Assembly (NCBI RefSeq): GCF_000613925.1
Contig: NZ_BAJX01000002.1
Span: 62,001-126,000 of the forward strand
Length of the DNA: 64,000 nucleotides
Direction of reading: 5' to 3'
Origin: Prevotella histicola JCM 15637 = DNF00424
Lineage (GTDB): Bacteria; Bacteroidota; Bacteroidia; Bacteroidales; Bacteroidaceae
Positions 11,046 to 19,526 of the stretch are shown one piece after another. Numbering within the stretch: position 1 is the stretch's first letter; each line of letters starts with the position of its first letter. A program made the position numbers and the translations under genes. The notes under the pieces were generated by a model. The model saw only the letters and a list, made by a program, of their open reading frames with translations. It made no database searches and was not told the origin of the DNA.

Positions 11046-11453
11046 ATGGATTATAATAAGGTATATAAGAAGTATTATAAGATAAGTCTGTGGCTGATAG
11101 CTGCACTTTATCTCATTGGCATGCTCGTTGTGCAGTGCGTTATGCGCTCTTCTTATATTCATATGCTGACCATTAGTGCCGTATTCTCACTCCTTACGGC
11201 TTCCATCTATGGTGGAGCTTGGAAGGCAATCGCCATACAGTCTCCTGCTGTTCTGGGTAAATTTTATCTTGCAGCATCTGCTTTACGCATGTTGTTGGCA
11301 TTCTTAGTCATCTTGGTTTATGCCTTGGTAGTAAAGAATCGACAGGAGATTATCAGCTTTGCAGTTATCTTTATGATATTCTATCTTGTGCTTCTGGCAT
11401 TTGATACGATCTATTTCGCGAGATTGGAAAAGAACAATAAAATTAAAAACTAA
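11046..11453 (+). CDS. AtpI-like small membrane protein of the ATP synthase operon
   Basis: 135-residue protein with four hydrophobic segments (about residues 14-32, 37-55, 70-95 and 103-122) and a short lysine-rich tail. It sits between the epsilon and a subunit genes, where Bacteroidota operons carry a poorly conserved AtpI-like protein. By position it may help assemble the c-ring or the a subunit. Sequence similarity to AtpI is weak by eye, so the name rests mainly on position and topology. Confidence 0.7.
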   Translation: MDYNKVYKKYYKISLWLIAALYLIGMLVVQCVMRSSYIHMLTISAVFSLLTASIYGGAWKAIAIQSPAVLGKFYLAASALRMLLAFLVILVYALVVKNRQEIISFAVIFMIFYLVLLAFDTIYFARLEKNNKIKN

Positions 11454-11456
11454 CGC

Positions 11457-12557
11457 ATGAAATATCTCAAGCATTTACTTTGTATGATACTGATGCTTTT
11501 CCTTTTGGTTCCTGGTGCAGCTGCGTCAGAGAGCAAAGGAGGTGGAGTTGACCTACAAGGTATATTGTGGGGACACATCAAAGACTCTTATGAGTGGCAT
11601 GTAACCAATATTGGTGACAAGCCTGTGATTATCAATTTGCCTGTAATTGTGAAAACATCAGACGGTTGGTACACTGGTTGGGCTGAAGATTTTGCCGAAG
11701 AACCAATAGAGAAAGGTCCACATGCAGGGTATCGTCCTTGTAAGAACAATCCGAATTTGTTCATTGCTACAAAAGGTAACTACGAACGTAGGATTGTTGA
11801 ATTACAACCAGATGGGACGGAAATACGACCTTTGGACCTCTCAATCACCAAGTCGGTGTGTGTGCTTTTCATTGATGCAATCCTTCTTGTGCTGTGTATT
11901 TTGATTCCAGCAAGCTGGTGTCGTAAACATAAGGTTACGGATAAGGCTCCTAAAGGCTTTACAGGATTGATGCACATGTTTGTAATGTATGTCTATGATG
12001 AGGTGATCAAGCCTACATTGGGTAAGGAATCAGATAAGTATGCACCGTATTTGCTTACTTGTTTCTTCTTTATTTTCGTTGCAAACATCATGGGTATAGT
12101 ACCTTTCCCACCGGGTGGTGGTAACCTAACGGGTAACATTACCATTACATTCTTCCTTGCTATATGTACGTTCTTAGTAACGAATTTCTCTGGAACAAAG
12201 CATTATTGGAAAGATATCTTTTGGCCTGATGTACCTGCATGGTTGAAGGTTCCTGTGCCATTGATGCCGGTAATTGAAATATTTGGTATCTTTACTAAAC
12301 CGTTTGCATTGATGGTCCGTCTCTTTGCCAACATGATGGCAGGCCACGCAATAGCACTTGCTTTGACGTGTATCATCTTTATCATGGCGACGATGGGTGT
12401 AATACTCAGTTCGTCAATGACGGTTGTCAGTGTGGGAATGAGTATCTTCATGATGTTACTTGAGATACTTGTAAGCTTCATTCAGGCACTGGTATTCACC
12501 ATGTTGAGTGCTGTCTTCATTTCATTAGCACGTGTACACGAGGCTGAAGCTGAGTAA
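11457..12557 (+). CDS. atpB: F-type ATP synthase subunit a
   Basis: Membrane a subunit forming the proton half-channels, 366 residues. An N-terminal signal-like segment (LLCMILMLFLLVPGAAA) and a polar domain of about 110 residues precede the usual helices; this extension is seen in Bacteroidota. The essential arginine is R288 in KPFALMVRLFANMMAGHAIA. It follows the AtpI-like gene by three bases, indicating coupled translation. Confidence 0.96.
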   Translation: MKYLKHLLCMILMLFLLVPGAAASESKGGGVDLQGILWGHIKDSYEWHVTNIGDKPVIINLPVIVKTSDGWYTGWAEDFAEEPIEKGPHAGYRPCKNNPNLFIATKGNYERRIVELQPDGTEIRPLDLSITKSVCVLFIDAILLVLCILIPASWCRKHKVTDKAPKGFTGLMHMFVMYVYDEVIKPTLGKESDKYAPYLLTCFFFIFVANIMGIVPFPPGGGNLTGNITITFFLAICTFLVTNFSGTKHYWKDIFWPDVPAWLKVPVPLMPVIEIFGIFTKPFALMVRLFANMMAGHAIALALTCIIFIMATMGVILSSSMTVVSVGMSIFMMLLEILVSFIQALVFTMLSAVFISLARVHEAEAE

Positions 12558-12751
12558 TAAACGGAAGTGTAGTTGATGAAGTAGAGAATAAATAGGTCAT
12601 TAGTCCAAAGTATTTGGTCTGTGATTCTACAATAGATATGTTGTAATTGGGCATAAAAGGATAATTCTTTCATTGTTAATGAGTAGTAAGTTCATTTTGT
12701 TGTTGCAGCAGATACAGATTAAAAAGAAATTAAAAACAAAGTAATTAATAA

Positions 12752-13009
<258 letters not shown>

Positions 13010-13061
13010 ACCACGCAAAGAGAGATTTAACAACTTAGTAAGTAAAGTAATTTAGCAGCTT

Positions 13062-13574
13062 ATGTCATTATTATTGCCAGATGCTGGCTTGCTCTTTTGG
13101 ATGACTCTTGTCTTCCTTGTGGTCTTCTTCATCTTATGGAAATGGGGCTTCCCATCTATTATCAAGATGGTGAATGAGCGTAAGGAGTATATAGATGAGA
13201 GCTTAGCCAAGGCTGAGGAAGCCAACTTGAGGCTTGCTAATATTCAGAAACAAGGTGAGGAGCTGCTTATGGAGGCACGTGAAAAGCAGGCGCAGATACT
13301 ACGTGAAGCGTCTGAGACACGTGATGCCATAGTTGGTCAGGCACAGGAGAAAGCACACGAAGAGAGTGCTCGTATCCTTTCTGAAGCAAAGGCTGAGATT
13401 GAGAATCAGAAGCAAGCTGCCATACGTGACATACGGTCACAGGTAGCAGAACTCTCTGTTCAGATAGCTGAAAAGATATTGCGTAAGCAACTGTCTACCT
13501 CAGCTGAGCAGTCACAGCTTATCGATAGCTTATTGGATGAAGTTGCTTCTTCTAAAGGAACGGAAAGTAAATAA
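13062..13574 (+). CDS. atpF: F-type ATP synthase subunit b
   Basis: Peripheral stalk subunit, 170 residues: one N-terminal membrane helix (about 8-27, LLFWMTLVFLVVFFILWKWG) followed by a long charged helix rich in Glu, Ala, Lys and Gln (about 40-140) that dimerises and reaches the delta subunit. It lies between atpE and atpH with short spacers (52 and 6 bases). Confidence 0.95.
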   Translation: MSLLLPDAGLLFWMTLVFLVVFFILWKWGFPSIIKMVNERKEYIDESLAKAEEANLRLANIQKQGEELLMEAREKQAQILREASETRDAIVGQAQEKAHEESARILSEAKAEIENQKQAAIRDIRSQVAELSVQIAEKILRKQLSTSAEQSQLIDSLLDEVASSKGTESK

Positions 13575-13580
13575 TCGCTT

Positions 13581-14117
13581 ATGAATACAGGTGTAATATC
13601 TGTTCGATATGCTCGTGCACTCTTGAAGGCGGCATGTGAGCAGGGAATAGAGGATAAGGTGTTTGCTGTTATGCAGACTTTAGCCCAGAATTTCCTGCAG
13701 ATTCCTGAACTCCACATGACGATAGAGAACCCGATGCTTTCTAAAGAGAAGAAGCGTAAACTACTGGAAACGGCCTGCGGTGACAACTGTCCTGAACTAA
13801 TTCGGAGTTTTCTCTCTCTTGTAATGAAGGAAGATAGAGAGGATTTGTTGCAGTTTATGGCAAATGACTATGTCACTCTGTACCGTAAAATGAAAAATAT
13901 CATTAGCGGAAAGGTAATCACTGCCACTCCTGTCTCCGCCCAAATGGAAGACAAGATGAAGGCTTTGGTGCAAGATAGAGCACATGGTACAGTTGAATTC
14001 ATCACAGAAACCGATCCATCACTCATTGGTGGCTTCATACTTGAGTATGATACATACAGGATGGATGCCAGTGTTAAGAGTGAATTGAATGCTATCCTCA
14101 CACAATTAAAAAAGTAA
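13581..14117 (+). CDS. atpH: F-type ATP synthase subunit delta
   Basis: Delta (OSCP) subunit joining the peripheral stalk to the F1 head, 178 residues. Typical features are the N-terminal VRYARALLKAACEQG, MTIENPMLSKEKKRKLLE, and the C-terminal DPSLIGGFILEYDTYRMDAS, which matches the family ending. It begins six bases after atpF and is followed by atpA after 12 bases. Confidence 0.95.
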   Translation: MNTGVISVRYARALLKAACEQGIEDKVFAVMQTLAQNFLQIPELHMTIENPMLSKEKKRKLLETACGDNCPELIRSFLSLVMKEDREDLLQFMANDYVTLYRKMKNIISGKVITATPVSAQMEDKMKALVQDRAHGTVEFITETDPSLIGGFILEYDTYRMDASVKSELNAILTQLKK

Positions 14118-14129
14118 ATAAGTAATAAC

Positions 14130-15712
14130 ATGTCAGATAAAATTAAACCAAGTGAGGTGTCTGAGATTCTCGTAAAGGAGCTTCAAGGCATCAACTCAGA
14201 GGAAAAGTTTGATGAAGTCGGCACAGTTCTCACTGTCGGTGATGGTGTTGCACGTGTCTATGGACTTCGTAATGCTGAAGCCAATGAGTTGCTTGAATTT
14301 GAAAATGGCACCATGGCGATTGCCATGAACTTGGAAGAAGACAATGTTGGTTGTATTCTCCTTGGTCCAACGGTGGGCATTAAGGAGGGAGAGAGCGTGA
14401 AGCGCACTCACCGTATTGCTTCTATCCGTGTCAATGATAACTTCTTGGGACGTGTAGTGAATCCACTTGGCGAGGCTATAGATGGTAAAGGCGATATTGA
14501 TTTGACTGATTCTTTCGAGATGCCATTGGACCGTAAGGCTCCAGGTGTTATCTATCGTCAGCCCGTAAAGGAGCCTCTGCAGACTGGTTTGAAGGCTGTT
14601 GACTCAATGATTCCTATTGGTAGAGGTCAGCGTGAGCTTATCATTGGTGACCGCCAGACGGGTAAAACTGCCATTGCCGTTGACACAATTCTCAACCAGA
14701 AGCGTTTCTATGAAGAGGGAAATCCTGTTTATTGCATCTATGTTGCCATTGGTCAAAAGGCTTCAACAGTAGCAACTCTGGTTCAAAACTTAAAGGAACG
14801 CGGTGCATTACCTTATACTATTATTGTCAGTGCAACGGCTGCTGATCCAGCTGCTATGCAGTATTATGCTCCGTTTGCAGGTGCTGCTATCGGTGAATAC
14901 TTCCGCGATAGAGGTCTATCAGCCCTCGTTGTATATGATGATTTGTCAAAACAAGCGGTTGCATACCGTGAAGTTTCATTGATTCTTCGTCGTCCATCAG
15001 GTCGTGAAGCATACCCTGGTGACGTCTTCTATCTCCACTCTCGTCTGTTGGAACGTGCTGCACGTATCAATAATCAGCAGGAGATTGCAGAGAAGATGAA
15101 CGACCTTCCAGAGTGTATGAAGGGTCATGTAAAGGGTGGTGGATCGTTAACAGCCCTGCCAATCATTGAGACACAGGCTGGTGACGTATCAGCTTATATC
15201 CCAACGAATGTTATCTCTATTACCGACGGACAGATCTATTTGGAGACCAATCTCTTCAATCAAGCTTCCGTCCAGCCATCAATGTAGGTATATCTGTATC
15301 CCGTGTAGGTGGTTCGGCACAGGTAAAGAGTATGAAGAAGGTTGCCGGAACGTTGAAGATTGACATGGCACAGTACCGTGAGTTGGAAGCTTTCTCTAAG
15401 TTTTCTTCCGATATGGACAAGGTCACAGAGATGACTCTTGACCGTGGACGTAAGAATACTCAGTTGCTTATCCAGCCACAATACAGTCCAATGCCAGTAG
15501 GTGAGCAGATTGCAATCCTCTATTGTGGTGTGCATGGCTTGCTGCGTGACGTCCCAGTTGATAAGGTTCGCCAGTGTCAGGATCAGTTCCTTGAGAGCAT
15601 GCGTTCAACCCATGCTGATGTACTTAACGACCTTGCAGCAGGTAATCTGTCAGACAATTCAATCAAAGTCATTGAAGAAGTCATTGCAAATATTGACGGA
15701 CAATATAAATAA
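14130..15712 (+). pseudogene. atpA: F-type ATP synthase subunit alpha, single frameshift
   Basis: Regulatory alpha subunit of F1. From 14130 the frame gives about 378 correct residues, with GDRQTGKT at 173-180 and [20 protein letters not shown]. At 15264 the frame is lost inside [24 protein letters not shown] should read CAAGGCTTCCG, one G missing, which brings a stop at 15287. The remaining C-terminus continues intact in another frame to 15712 (SVSRVGGSAQVKSMKKVAGT and onward). Repaired length is about 527 residues, as expected. All other subunits are intact, so a base-level error is more likely than real loss. Confidence 0.93.
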
Positions 15713-15724
15713 AAGGTATAGAGA

Positions 15725-16702
15725 ATGGCATCTTTAAAGGAAATCAAGACTCGTATGGCAAGTGTTCAGAGCACTCGTAAGATAACAAGTGCGATGAAGA
15801 TGGTTGCATCGAGTAAGTTGCACCATGCCCAGAATGCCATAGAGAACATGCTTCCGTACGAAGCAATGCTCGAGCATATACTGAAAACGTTCCTCGTTTC
15901 TACGCCAAACACTGATACTCAGTTCGACGTACAACGACCTGTTAAGCGTGTCGCATTGCTCGTTTTCTCCTCCAGCAGTTCTCTTTGCGGTGGATTCAAT
16001 GCCAATGTCATCAAGCTTTTGATGCAGGTTGTGGATGAATATCATTCTAAAGGACTGACCAATGAGGATATAGTTATCTATCCTATAGGGCGTAAAGTAG
16101 CAGAAGCAGCCAAGAAACGTGGTCTTACCTGTGTCTGTCCTTATCCTGAATTGGCTGAGAAACCTAATGCAGAAGATTGCCGGGAGATTGCCAAAGAGGT
16201 GGGGCAGAAGTGGCTTAAGGGTGAGTTTGACAAGGTAGAGATGATTTATCATCACTTCAAGAGTGCTGGTAGTCAGATTCTTACACGTAAGGTCTTCCTT
16301 CCTATTGACCTCACTGAAGAGCTGAATGCAGACAAAGAACGTGATCTTACTTCAACTCTTACGAGCAAGGAGGCGCAGGAATATATGAAGAAGAAGGGCG
16401 TGGCAGCGCAGAAGAAGAATGATTCTAGCACTGTTACTCCGCTGAATGATGACTTCATTGTTGAGCCAGACTTGCACACTGTCTTACAAACGCTTGTCCC
16501 GAAGTTGCTCCATCTGATGGTTTATACGGCACTTCTTGATAGCAATGCCTCTGAGCATGCAGCTCGAATGGTGGCAATGCAGACTGCAACAGACAATGCT
16601 GATGAGTTGCTTAAAGAGCTAAGTCTTCAGTACAACAAGTCTCGTCAGGCAGCCATCACATCGGAATTGCTCGATATTGTTGGTGGTACAGTAAACAATT
16701 AA
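15725..16702 (+). CDS. atpG: F-type ATP synthase subunit gamma
   Basis: Gamma subunit, the rotating central shaft, 325 residues. The N-terminal coiled-coil start MASLKEIKTRMASVQSTRKI, the SSSSLCGGFNANV region and the C-terminal coiled coil (AARMVAMQTATDNADELL, LSLQYNKSRQAAITSEL) are diagnostic. It is somewhat longer than average because of a charged insertion at about 200-240. It is the last gene of the operon and is followed by a clear terminator. Confidence 0.96.
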   Translation: MASLKEIKTRMASVQSTRKITSAMKMVASSKLHHAQNAIENMLPYEAMLEHILKTFLVSTPNTDTQFDVQRPVKRVALLVFSSSSSLCGGFNANVIKLLMQVVDEYHSKGLTNEDIVIYPIGRKVAEAAKKRGLTCVCPYPELAEKPNAEDCREIAKEVGQKWLKGEFDKVEMIYHHFKSAGSQILTRKVFLPIDLTEELNADKERDLTSTLTSKEAQEYMKKKGVAAQKKNDSSTVTPLNDDFIVEPDLHTVLQTLVPKLLHLMVYTALLDSNASEHAARMVAMQTATDNADELLKELSLQYNKSRQAAITSELLDIVGGTVNN

Positions 16703-16740
16703 TCCTCTTTTCGGGAGGTTTATAACCTATATTATAAGGG

Positions 16741-16779
16741 CCGTATCAATGGTTTTAACTGTTGATACGGTTCTTTTTT
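16741..16779 (+). terminator. Rho-independent terminator of the atp operon
   Basis: Stem CCGTATCAA / TTGATACGG (16741-16749 and 16762-16770) followed by TTCTTTTTTC. Confidence 0.85.
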
Positions 16780-16828
16780 CGTGTTCTTAAAGTGTGTTTT
16801 GTCCTTTCTTAGTCAGTCAATTGCTCTT

Positions 16829-17073
16829 AAAGAAATAACCTTACAAAAACTTATAGAGCATAAAGTAGATTTCAGAAGAAATGACTCTAAAAACTGCTTT
16901 GTAACCATCAGACAGTCAACAAGTTGCAAATCACGTTCTAAAAGGGCGTCTTTTACGTTGCAAAAGGGCACCTTTTACACGTCAAAAGGGCATCTTTTAC
17001 CATGCAAAAGACGCCCTTTTAGAATGTAAAAGAGCCTTGTTTAAAAACCGAATGTAATTTGTTCTTACAAAAA
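16829..17073 (+). repeat. 22-bp-array composite element, copy 2 (best complete copy)
   Basis: Left block AAAGAAATAACCTTACAAAA at about 16829; second block CTTTGTAAC at 16897, 56 bp after the TTACAA at 16841. Array units start at 16940, 16962, 16984, 17006 and 17028 (exact 22-bp steps); three are AAAAGGGC-type, the fourth is inverted, the fifth degenerate. The right block GAATGTAATTTGTTCTTACA runs to about 17073. CTTACAAAAA therefore occurs near both ends as a direct repeat. It lies between the atp terminator and the promoter of the Fur-like gene. Confidence 0.85.
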
Positions 17074-17322
17074 AGTGTCTGTCCAATCATGATTAAGAAG
17101 ACGTAGATGGCACTTCAAACACTGATATTTTATCTTATGTTTCCTGCCAGATATTAATCCGTTAAATACAGCTTTTCGTTATGTAAAATGCTTTGTTGAT
17201 AACCATGTATGTTGCTTTCATATAGAGCTATATATGCAATCTGTATGTGACAAAGCGTCAAGTAAATTCTATTATTTTGTATTTTTTTCAATTGTTTATA
17301 TCTATCTGTCATTACTTTTTTG

Positions 17323-17330
17323 TATCTTTG
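17323..17330 (+). promoter_or_regulatory. Promoter -7 box TATCTTTG for the Fur-like gene
   Basis: TAnnTTTG match 93-101 bases upstream of the GTG start at 17424. Confidence 0.5.
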
Positions 17331-17423
17331 CACCAAGTAATTACGTGCCACTGTCCTTAGAATTCGTATATTAACAAGGTAAAATCACGTGTATCGTTTT
17401 TTAGAAACTTAAAAGAATAAAGT

Positions 17424-17853
17424 GTGGATTCTGCATATAACAGACTTATAGAGTTAGGTATTCGCCCTTCAATACAGCGAGTAGCCATTATGAAGTATCT
17501 CTTGACGCATCATACCCACCCAACAGTGGAGGATGTGTTCCTTGCATTGAAGAAACAGTTGCCGACAGTAAGCCGTACAACTGTTTATAACACGTTGCGC
17601 ATGTTGTCCGAATATCATGCCGTATCAATGATAACCATTGATGATCATCGCGTTTGTTACGATGGTGTGACAGAGCCTCATGCTCACTTCTTCTGCAAGA
17701 AATGTGAGAAGGTTTATGACTTTGAAGCAATGGCAATGCCGAAGTACACAGGCAAAATTGGCGAAGGTTTCCGAATTGATGACACCCAGCTTTATTACAA
17801 AGGACTCTGCTAAGTGCTTAGCAGCTATGGAAGCTGTAGAGAAAGTCAGCTAA
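17424..17853 (+). pseudogene. Fur/PerR-family regulator, frameshifted at its C-terminus
   Basis: Metal- or peroxide-sensing repressor of the Fur family. The frame starts at GTG 17424 and gives a winged-helix domain (ELGIRPSIQRVAIMKYLLTH, PTVSRTTVYNTLRMLSE) and a dimer domain with HAHFFCKKC. It stops at 17813 straight after the first Cys of the second structural zinc pair (YYKGLC). The next bases in another frame read AKCLAAMEAVEKVS to a stop at 17853, so the intact protein would end with CAKC. A two-base loss from GCGC would explain it. Without the second CxxC pair the zinc site is incomplete. Which metal or signal it senses cannot be told. Confidence 0.8.
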
Positions 17854-17942
17854 TCAACTATAAGATAACTGCAAATTTAGATTATTTATATAGTTAAAGG
17901 AGGTATTTAAATTAAAGTGTTGTGTAATTAAGGTATTATTGT

Positions 17943-17950
17943 TATCTTTG
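17943..17950 (+). promoter_or_regulatory. Promoter -7 box TATCTTTG for the GHKL/DUF4325 module
   Basis: TAnnTTTG match only 16 bases before the chosen ATG at 17966, giving a very short leader. An AAAGGAGGT sequence at about 17896 lies upstream of this promoter and has no open frame behind it. Confidence 0.55.
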
Positions 17951-17965
17951 CAAAAATGCATTCTT

Positions 17966-18856
17966 ATGCCGCAAGAAAACAACATCTTTTTCGCAACACC
18001 TGATAAGCCAAAATGGTTAAAGCTGATAGTTGACTCTTATCAGAGGTACAATTCCCAAGGGAATGGTATTCAAGTCTTCATTTCCTTTGGTACTGATATA
18101 GCGGTTAAGGACTTGATGCCAATGCATTTGGTTACTTTAGCGTGCCTTATACAATTTCTTTCAGATCATAATTGGCAAGCTAATTTGTTTTGGAACAACC
18201 CATCTGTAGCTAATTATATTTATAATGAACTACGCTTCCGAGATTATTGGTCAGGGCAAAAGAATCATGTTGATACGGCAGATTCCTCTCATATTTTTAA
18301 TCTATGGCGGATTGTTGATGGAGAAAAAGAACCTTTTGCAGCGCGAGTTGAAGAATATTTAAAAAACAATTACTTCAGAAATAAGGATTTAAGTGCCATT
18401 AGCTTAAGTTTGAAAGAAGCTTTTTATAATGTATTTGACCATGCTTCGGCAGGTAATAATGCTTTTTCTTTGATTTTTTATGATAAAGATACGCATGTAT
18501 TATACGCAGCAATATCAGATTTCGGGATTGGGATTGTCCGATCAGTAAAGAAGTATGTTCCTTCGATTATAGATGATAAGCAAGCTTTACTGAAAGCAAT
18601 TGAGAACAATTTCACAGTTAAATCAGCAAAATGGAATAAAGGAAAGGGATTAGATAATATCTTATCAAGTACAGATTCCTCTAGGCTATGCAGTGGTCGT
18701 GCTCTCCTTTTATATAAGAAAAAAGATAAATATGATATGCAAGGGAATAAAAGAGTTTATGATATTGACTTTGATTTCCCTGGAACTCTGTTATATTTTG
18801 AAGTTGATATTTCCCAAATGGATGATGTGGAAATACTTGATTCGTTTGAGTTTTAG
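17966..18856 (+). CDS. GHKL-family ATPase-domain protein, partner of a STAS-like protein
   Basis: 296 residues from the ATG at 17966; a longer frame from 17939 would start before the promoter. The C-terminal half has the ATP-binding signature of histidine kinases, Hsp90 and anti-sigma kinases: N-box LKEAFYNVFDHA (E151, N155, H159), G1 box ISDFGIGIV (D185, G187, G189) and G2 box NKGKGLDN (226-229). The N-terminal 140 residues are an unrecognised domain. No phospho-accepting His domain or membrane helix is seen, so a soluble kinase/switch protein is inferred. It has its own promoter and is followed after 25 bases by the DUF4325 gene. It looks richer in AT than its neighbours, which may signal transfer. 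Target unknown. Confidence 0.75.
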   Translation: MPQENNIFFATPDKPKWLKLIVDSYQRYNSQGNGIQVFISFGTDIAVKDLMPMHLVTLACLIQFLSDHNWQANLFWNNPSVANYIYNELRFRDYWSGQKNHVDTADSSHIFNLWRIVDGEKEPFAARVEEYLKNNYFRNKDLSAISLSLKEAFYNVFDHASAGNNAFSLIFYDKDTHVLYAAISDFGIGIVRSVKKYVPSIIDDKQALLKAIENNFTVKSAKWNKGKGLDNILSSTDSSRLCSGRALLLYKKKDKYDMQGNKRVYDIDFDFPGTLLYFEVDISQMDDVEILDSFEF

Positions 18857-18881
18857 ATGTTTTAATTAAATCAAGACGATT

Positions 18882-19181
18882 ATGTGTACAGTGAATATGA
18901 AAGAAGTTTTAGCTTCACATAATAGTTTGCCAGAGGCTGGAAACACTTTTTACAATACTATTGTAGGTGCAATTGCATCTGATGAGAAGGTTGTTGCAAA
19001 TATGGAAGGAGTAAGTTCATTACCTTCTATGTTCTTAAACGTGTCAATCGGCAGAATCATTGATGAATATGATATGGCTACTTTAAAAAAACATATCATG
19101 TTTTTAAAGATAACAAAGCAGCAAGCAGATAGATTGAAAGATTATCTACTTCGCTATGATGAAACCCCAAAAGATGCGTAA
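18882..19181 (+). CDS. STAS-like DUF4325 protein
   Basis: 99-residue soluble protein. The pattern VVANMEGVSSLPSMFLNVSI followed by GRIIDEY is that of DUF4325, a STAS-like domain: a beta strand ending in an acidic residue and a conserved small-F-x-N-x-x-I-G turn where phosphorylatable STAS proteins carry Ser/Thr. An in-frame ATG five codons in is an alternative start. It follows the GHKL ATPase gene by 25 bases and a terminator follows it, so the two form a closed unit. The pairing recalls kinase/antagonist partner switching (SpoIIAB/SpoIIAA), but function is unproven. Confidence 0.7.
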   Translation: MCTVNMKEVLASHNSLPEAGNTFYNTIVGAIASDEKVVANMEGVSSLPSMFLNVSIGRIIDEYDMATLKKHIMFLKITKQQADRLKDYLLRYDETPKDA

Positions 19182-19254
19182 TCCTTTGAAGATATAATCT
19201 TTGTTTATATATAAAATTGTAATTATAATAAAGTATTTCACCATAGACTTATAG

Positions 19255-19290
19255 CCGTATCCTGTTTCAAGGGGTGCGGTTTTTCTTTTC
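19255..19290 (+). terminator. Terminator after the GHKL/DUF4325 module
   Basis: Stem CCGTATCC / GGGTGCGG with two G-U pairs, loop of nine bases, then TTTTTCTTTTC. The rest of the gap to ileS shows only the ileS promoter. Confidence 0.7.
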
Positions 19291-19458
19291 TCATAACATC
19301 ATATTTCATTGGTAACAAATTCTTTTTGAAAGCTCTAATACTTACCATTGTTTTAAATATTTGATGTAAATAAATCGTAATTGGTCATATCTCTATTTTT
19401 ACCCTACTATGTTACATTATCTTAAATGGACGCCTTTATCTTTCATACAACCAAAAAG

Positions 19459-19490
19459 TTTGGTAGTTTCAGTAGTTATTTGTATCTTTG
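19459..19490 (+). promoter_or_regulatory. ileS promoter (-33 TTTG, -7 TATCTTTG)
   Basis: TTTG at 19459-19462 and TATCTTTG at 19483-19490, 20 bases apart: a near-perfect Bacteroidota promoter 37 bases before the start codon. Confidence 0.75.
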
Positions 19491-19526
19491 CATACATTTA
19501 GAAAATCAGCAAAATAAGATAGAAAA

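Noticed and set aside
14130..15712. Programmed frameshift in atpA
   Set aside because: There is no slippery heptamer or downstream structure at 15264, and atpA is not known to be frameshift-regulated; a missing base is simpler.
17896..17904. Strong AAAGGAGGT ribosome site
   Set aside because: It lies upstream of the promoter of the GHKL gene and has no open frame behind it; probably chance.
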